This document shows, in pieces, positions 63,024 through 64,000 of a stretch of DNA of 64,000 bases. The stretch's first letter is position 1; the number at the start of each line of letters is the position of its first letter. The stretch comes from Amphritea japonica ATCC BAA-1530. Its GTDB lineage: Bacteria > Pseudomonadota > Gammaproteobacteria > Pseudomonadales > Balneatricaceae. The notes below the pieces were generated by a model, which saw nothing but the letters and a program-made list of their open reading frames with translations, ran no database searches and was not told the DNA's origin. Both the position numbers and the translations under genes were made by a program. The stretch spans positions 2,364,693 to 2,428,692 of the forward strand of contig NZ_AP014545.1 of assembly GCF_016592435.1 (NCBI RefSeq), written 5' to 3'.

Positions 63024-64000
63024 ATGTATACGATCAGGTCACTGCTGGGGATTTCATTTATACCTATAGTCCTATGCCTACCCAATTTGGTGTGGGCAGA
63101 GCAAGGCACTTCTCAGCAGAATCCAACCCAGCTAAGTCAGGCACACCTGGAGACGCTACCTGTCAATTCTCAACTAGCGGAGGGTCGTTCGCTATTTATG
63201 ACAGGCTTATCAAAAGACGGAAGCCCGATAACAGCCGTAAGTCAGGGGCAGCCATTATCCGGGGAGCTATTTGCTTGCGTAAACTGCCATCGTCACAGTG
63301 GTCTTGGCACCAGCGAAGGAGGCTATCAGGTACCCGATATTACAGGCCCCACCCTGTTTTCTCCAATTGAGGTAAAGCAACGGGAACTGTACGCTGAACG
63401 CACCGAAGGTTTTTACACCCGACCCGCTTATACTAGAGAAAGCCTGCGAACAGCAATCACTCATGGCATCAGCACCAATGGGAATACATTTAGTAAAGTC
63501 ATGCCCCGCTATCAGCTTAGTCAGTCACAGGCCGATGCACTGATCGATTACCTAAGCACCCTGGATTACTCCAATCCACCAGGCGTCAGCGCTGACAACC
63601 TTCAATTAGCAACCATCGTTACCGAAGGCACATCAAAAGAGAAGAAACTAGCCCTGATAAACACCCTAAATCAGTTTTTTAAAGAAAAAAACGCCCAAAC
63701 CCGTCACGAAGTAAGACGGGTAAAATACTCCCCCTGGCATAAAGACTGGCATTACGATAATTATCGCCACTGGCAACTTAATACCTGGGAGCTAAACGGA
63801 GATCCTTCAACCTGGCAAGCCCAGTTACAGCGATATTATGACGCCAATCCAGTATTTGCAGTCGTGGGTGGTACCAGTCATCTGGGCTGGAATCCCATAA
63901 GCTCATTCTGCGAAGCAGAAAAACTACCCTGTCTCTTTCCTGATACTGACCTGCCTCCCAGCAAACCAGGACATTACAGCATCTACTTTTCAGCTGGTAT
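63024..64000 (+). CDS. Cytochrome c with attached C-terminal domain (cut by window edge)
   Basis: Reading from ATG 63024 gives a signal peptide (SLLGISFIPIVLCLPNLVWA), then one haem motif CVNCH (about residue 95, followed by RHSGLGTSEGG), typical of class I cytochromes, with a distal Met candidate in SKVMPRYQLS and a C-terminal helix of that domain. After about residue 190 comes a domain (RVKYSPWHKDWHYDNYRHW, VFAVVGGTSHLGWNPISSFC) that resembles a periplasmic-binding-type fold; it runs off the end. The ribosome site is weak. Other frames overlapping this region are shadows. Substrate of the second domain unknown. Confidence 0.75.
   Translation, partial: MYTIRSLLGISFIPIVLCLPNLVWAEQGTSQQNPTQLSQAHLETLPVNSQLAEGRSLFMTGLSKDGSPITAVSQGQPLSGELFACVNCHRHSGLGTSEGGYQVPDITGPTLFSPIEVKQRELYAERTEGFYTRPAYTRESLRTAITHGISTNGNTFSKVMPRYQLSQSQADALIDYLSTLDYSNPPGVSADNLQLATIVTEGTSKEKKLALINTLNQFFKEKNAQTRHEVRRVKYSPWHKDWHYDNYRHWQLNTWELNGDPSTWQAQLQRYYDANPVFAVVGGTSHLGWNPISSFCEAEKLPCLFPDTDLPPSKPGHYSIYFSAG

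Overview
The window looks like chromosome of a marine gammaproteobacterium, most likely in the Oceanospirillaceae (Neptunomonas/Amphritea-like). This is inferred from the mix of TRAP transport, MocR/PdxR, polyamine genes, photolyase with a DUF523/DUF1722 partner and Gsp genes, not from an rRNA gene (none is present). Coding density is high. GC is moderate, with one AT-richer stretch at about 20.7-22.8 kb.

Layout. (1) 1-8.8 kb holds amine and general metabolism: a PuuC-like aldehyde dehydrogenase (C-terminal end outside the window), a TorF-type porin, a LysE exporter, a standalone HD-GYP protein, a divergent PNPOx-like/PdxR-like pair with a 12-bp inverted repeat between them, a divergent agmatinase-family/LysR pair, an EmrE-type SMR pump and a small lipoprotein. 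(2) 8.8-20.8 kb, minus strand, holds an exported caspase-like locus: a small PPC-like secreted protein, a C14 caspase, and a 2946-residue ankyrin/TPR/YD/beta-propeller/CHAT protein. (3) 20.8-24.4 kb holds an exported EEP-family hydrolase in AT-rich surroundings, a LuxR-type regulator and a small unknown protein. (4) 24.4-33 kb holds a TRAP transporter (dctPQM-type), pta, a probable unannotated minus-strand sRNA at about 30247-30420, a DUF523/DUF1722 gene and phrB.

(5) 33-64 kb is the most striking part. It opens with gspA and gspB. Next come, on the minus strand, a membrane-anchored Fe-S/FAD reductase and a Sel1/ankyrin protein. On the plus strand follow a CcmI/CycH-like TPR protein, a His-rich membrane protein that looks like a cytochrome b-type quinol or ferredoxin interface, a 21-heme c-type cytochrome, a giant cytochrome with 61 CXXCH motifs plus one CX3CH, a small periplasmic protein and a SPOR/beta-barrel outer-membrane protein. 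A second block has gspE-F-G-H-I-J-K, a PAS histidine kinase, an NtrC-type sigma-54 activator, a membrane hybrid kinase whose receiver has Glu in place of the phospho-Asp, a degenerate receiver protein, SCO1/SenC and a cytochrome c fused to a downstream domain that leaves the window.

Working model (inference). Electrons pass from NAD(P)H or ferredoxin through the Fe-S/FAD protein and the membrane haem protein to the 21-heme periplasmic relay, then through or past the beta-barrel to the giant 62-heme wire. The pseudopilus genes, which lack gspC, D, L and M here, would help export or assemble it, and the kinase/NtrC set would regulate it. TGAGAA-type palindromes occur upstream of both the cytochrome genes and the gsp block, and a sigma-54-like promoter precedes the 21-heme gene. 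All haem counts and coordinates were made by hand.
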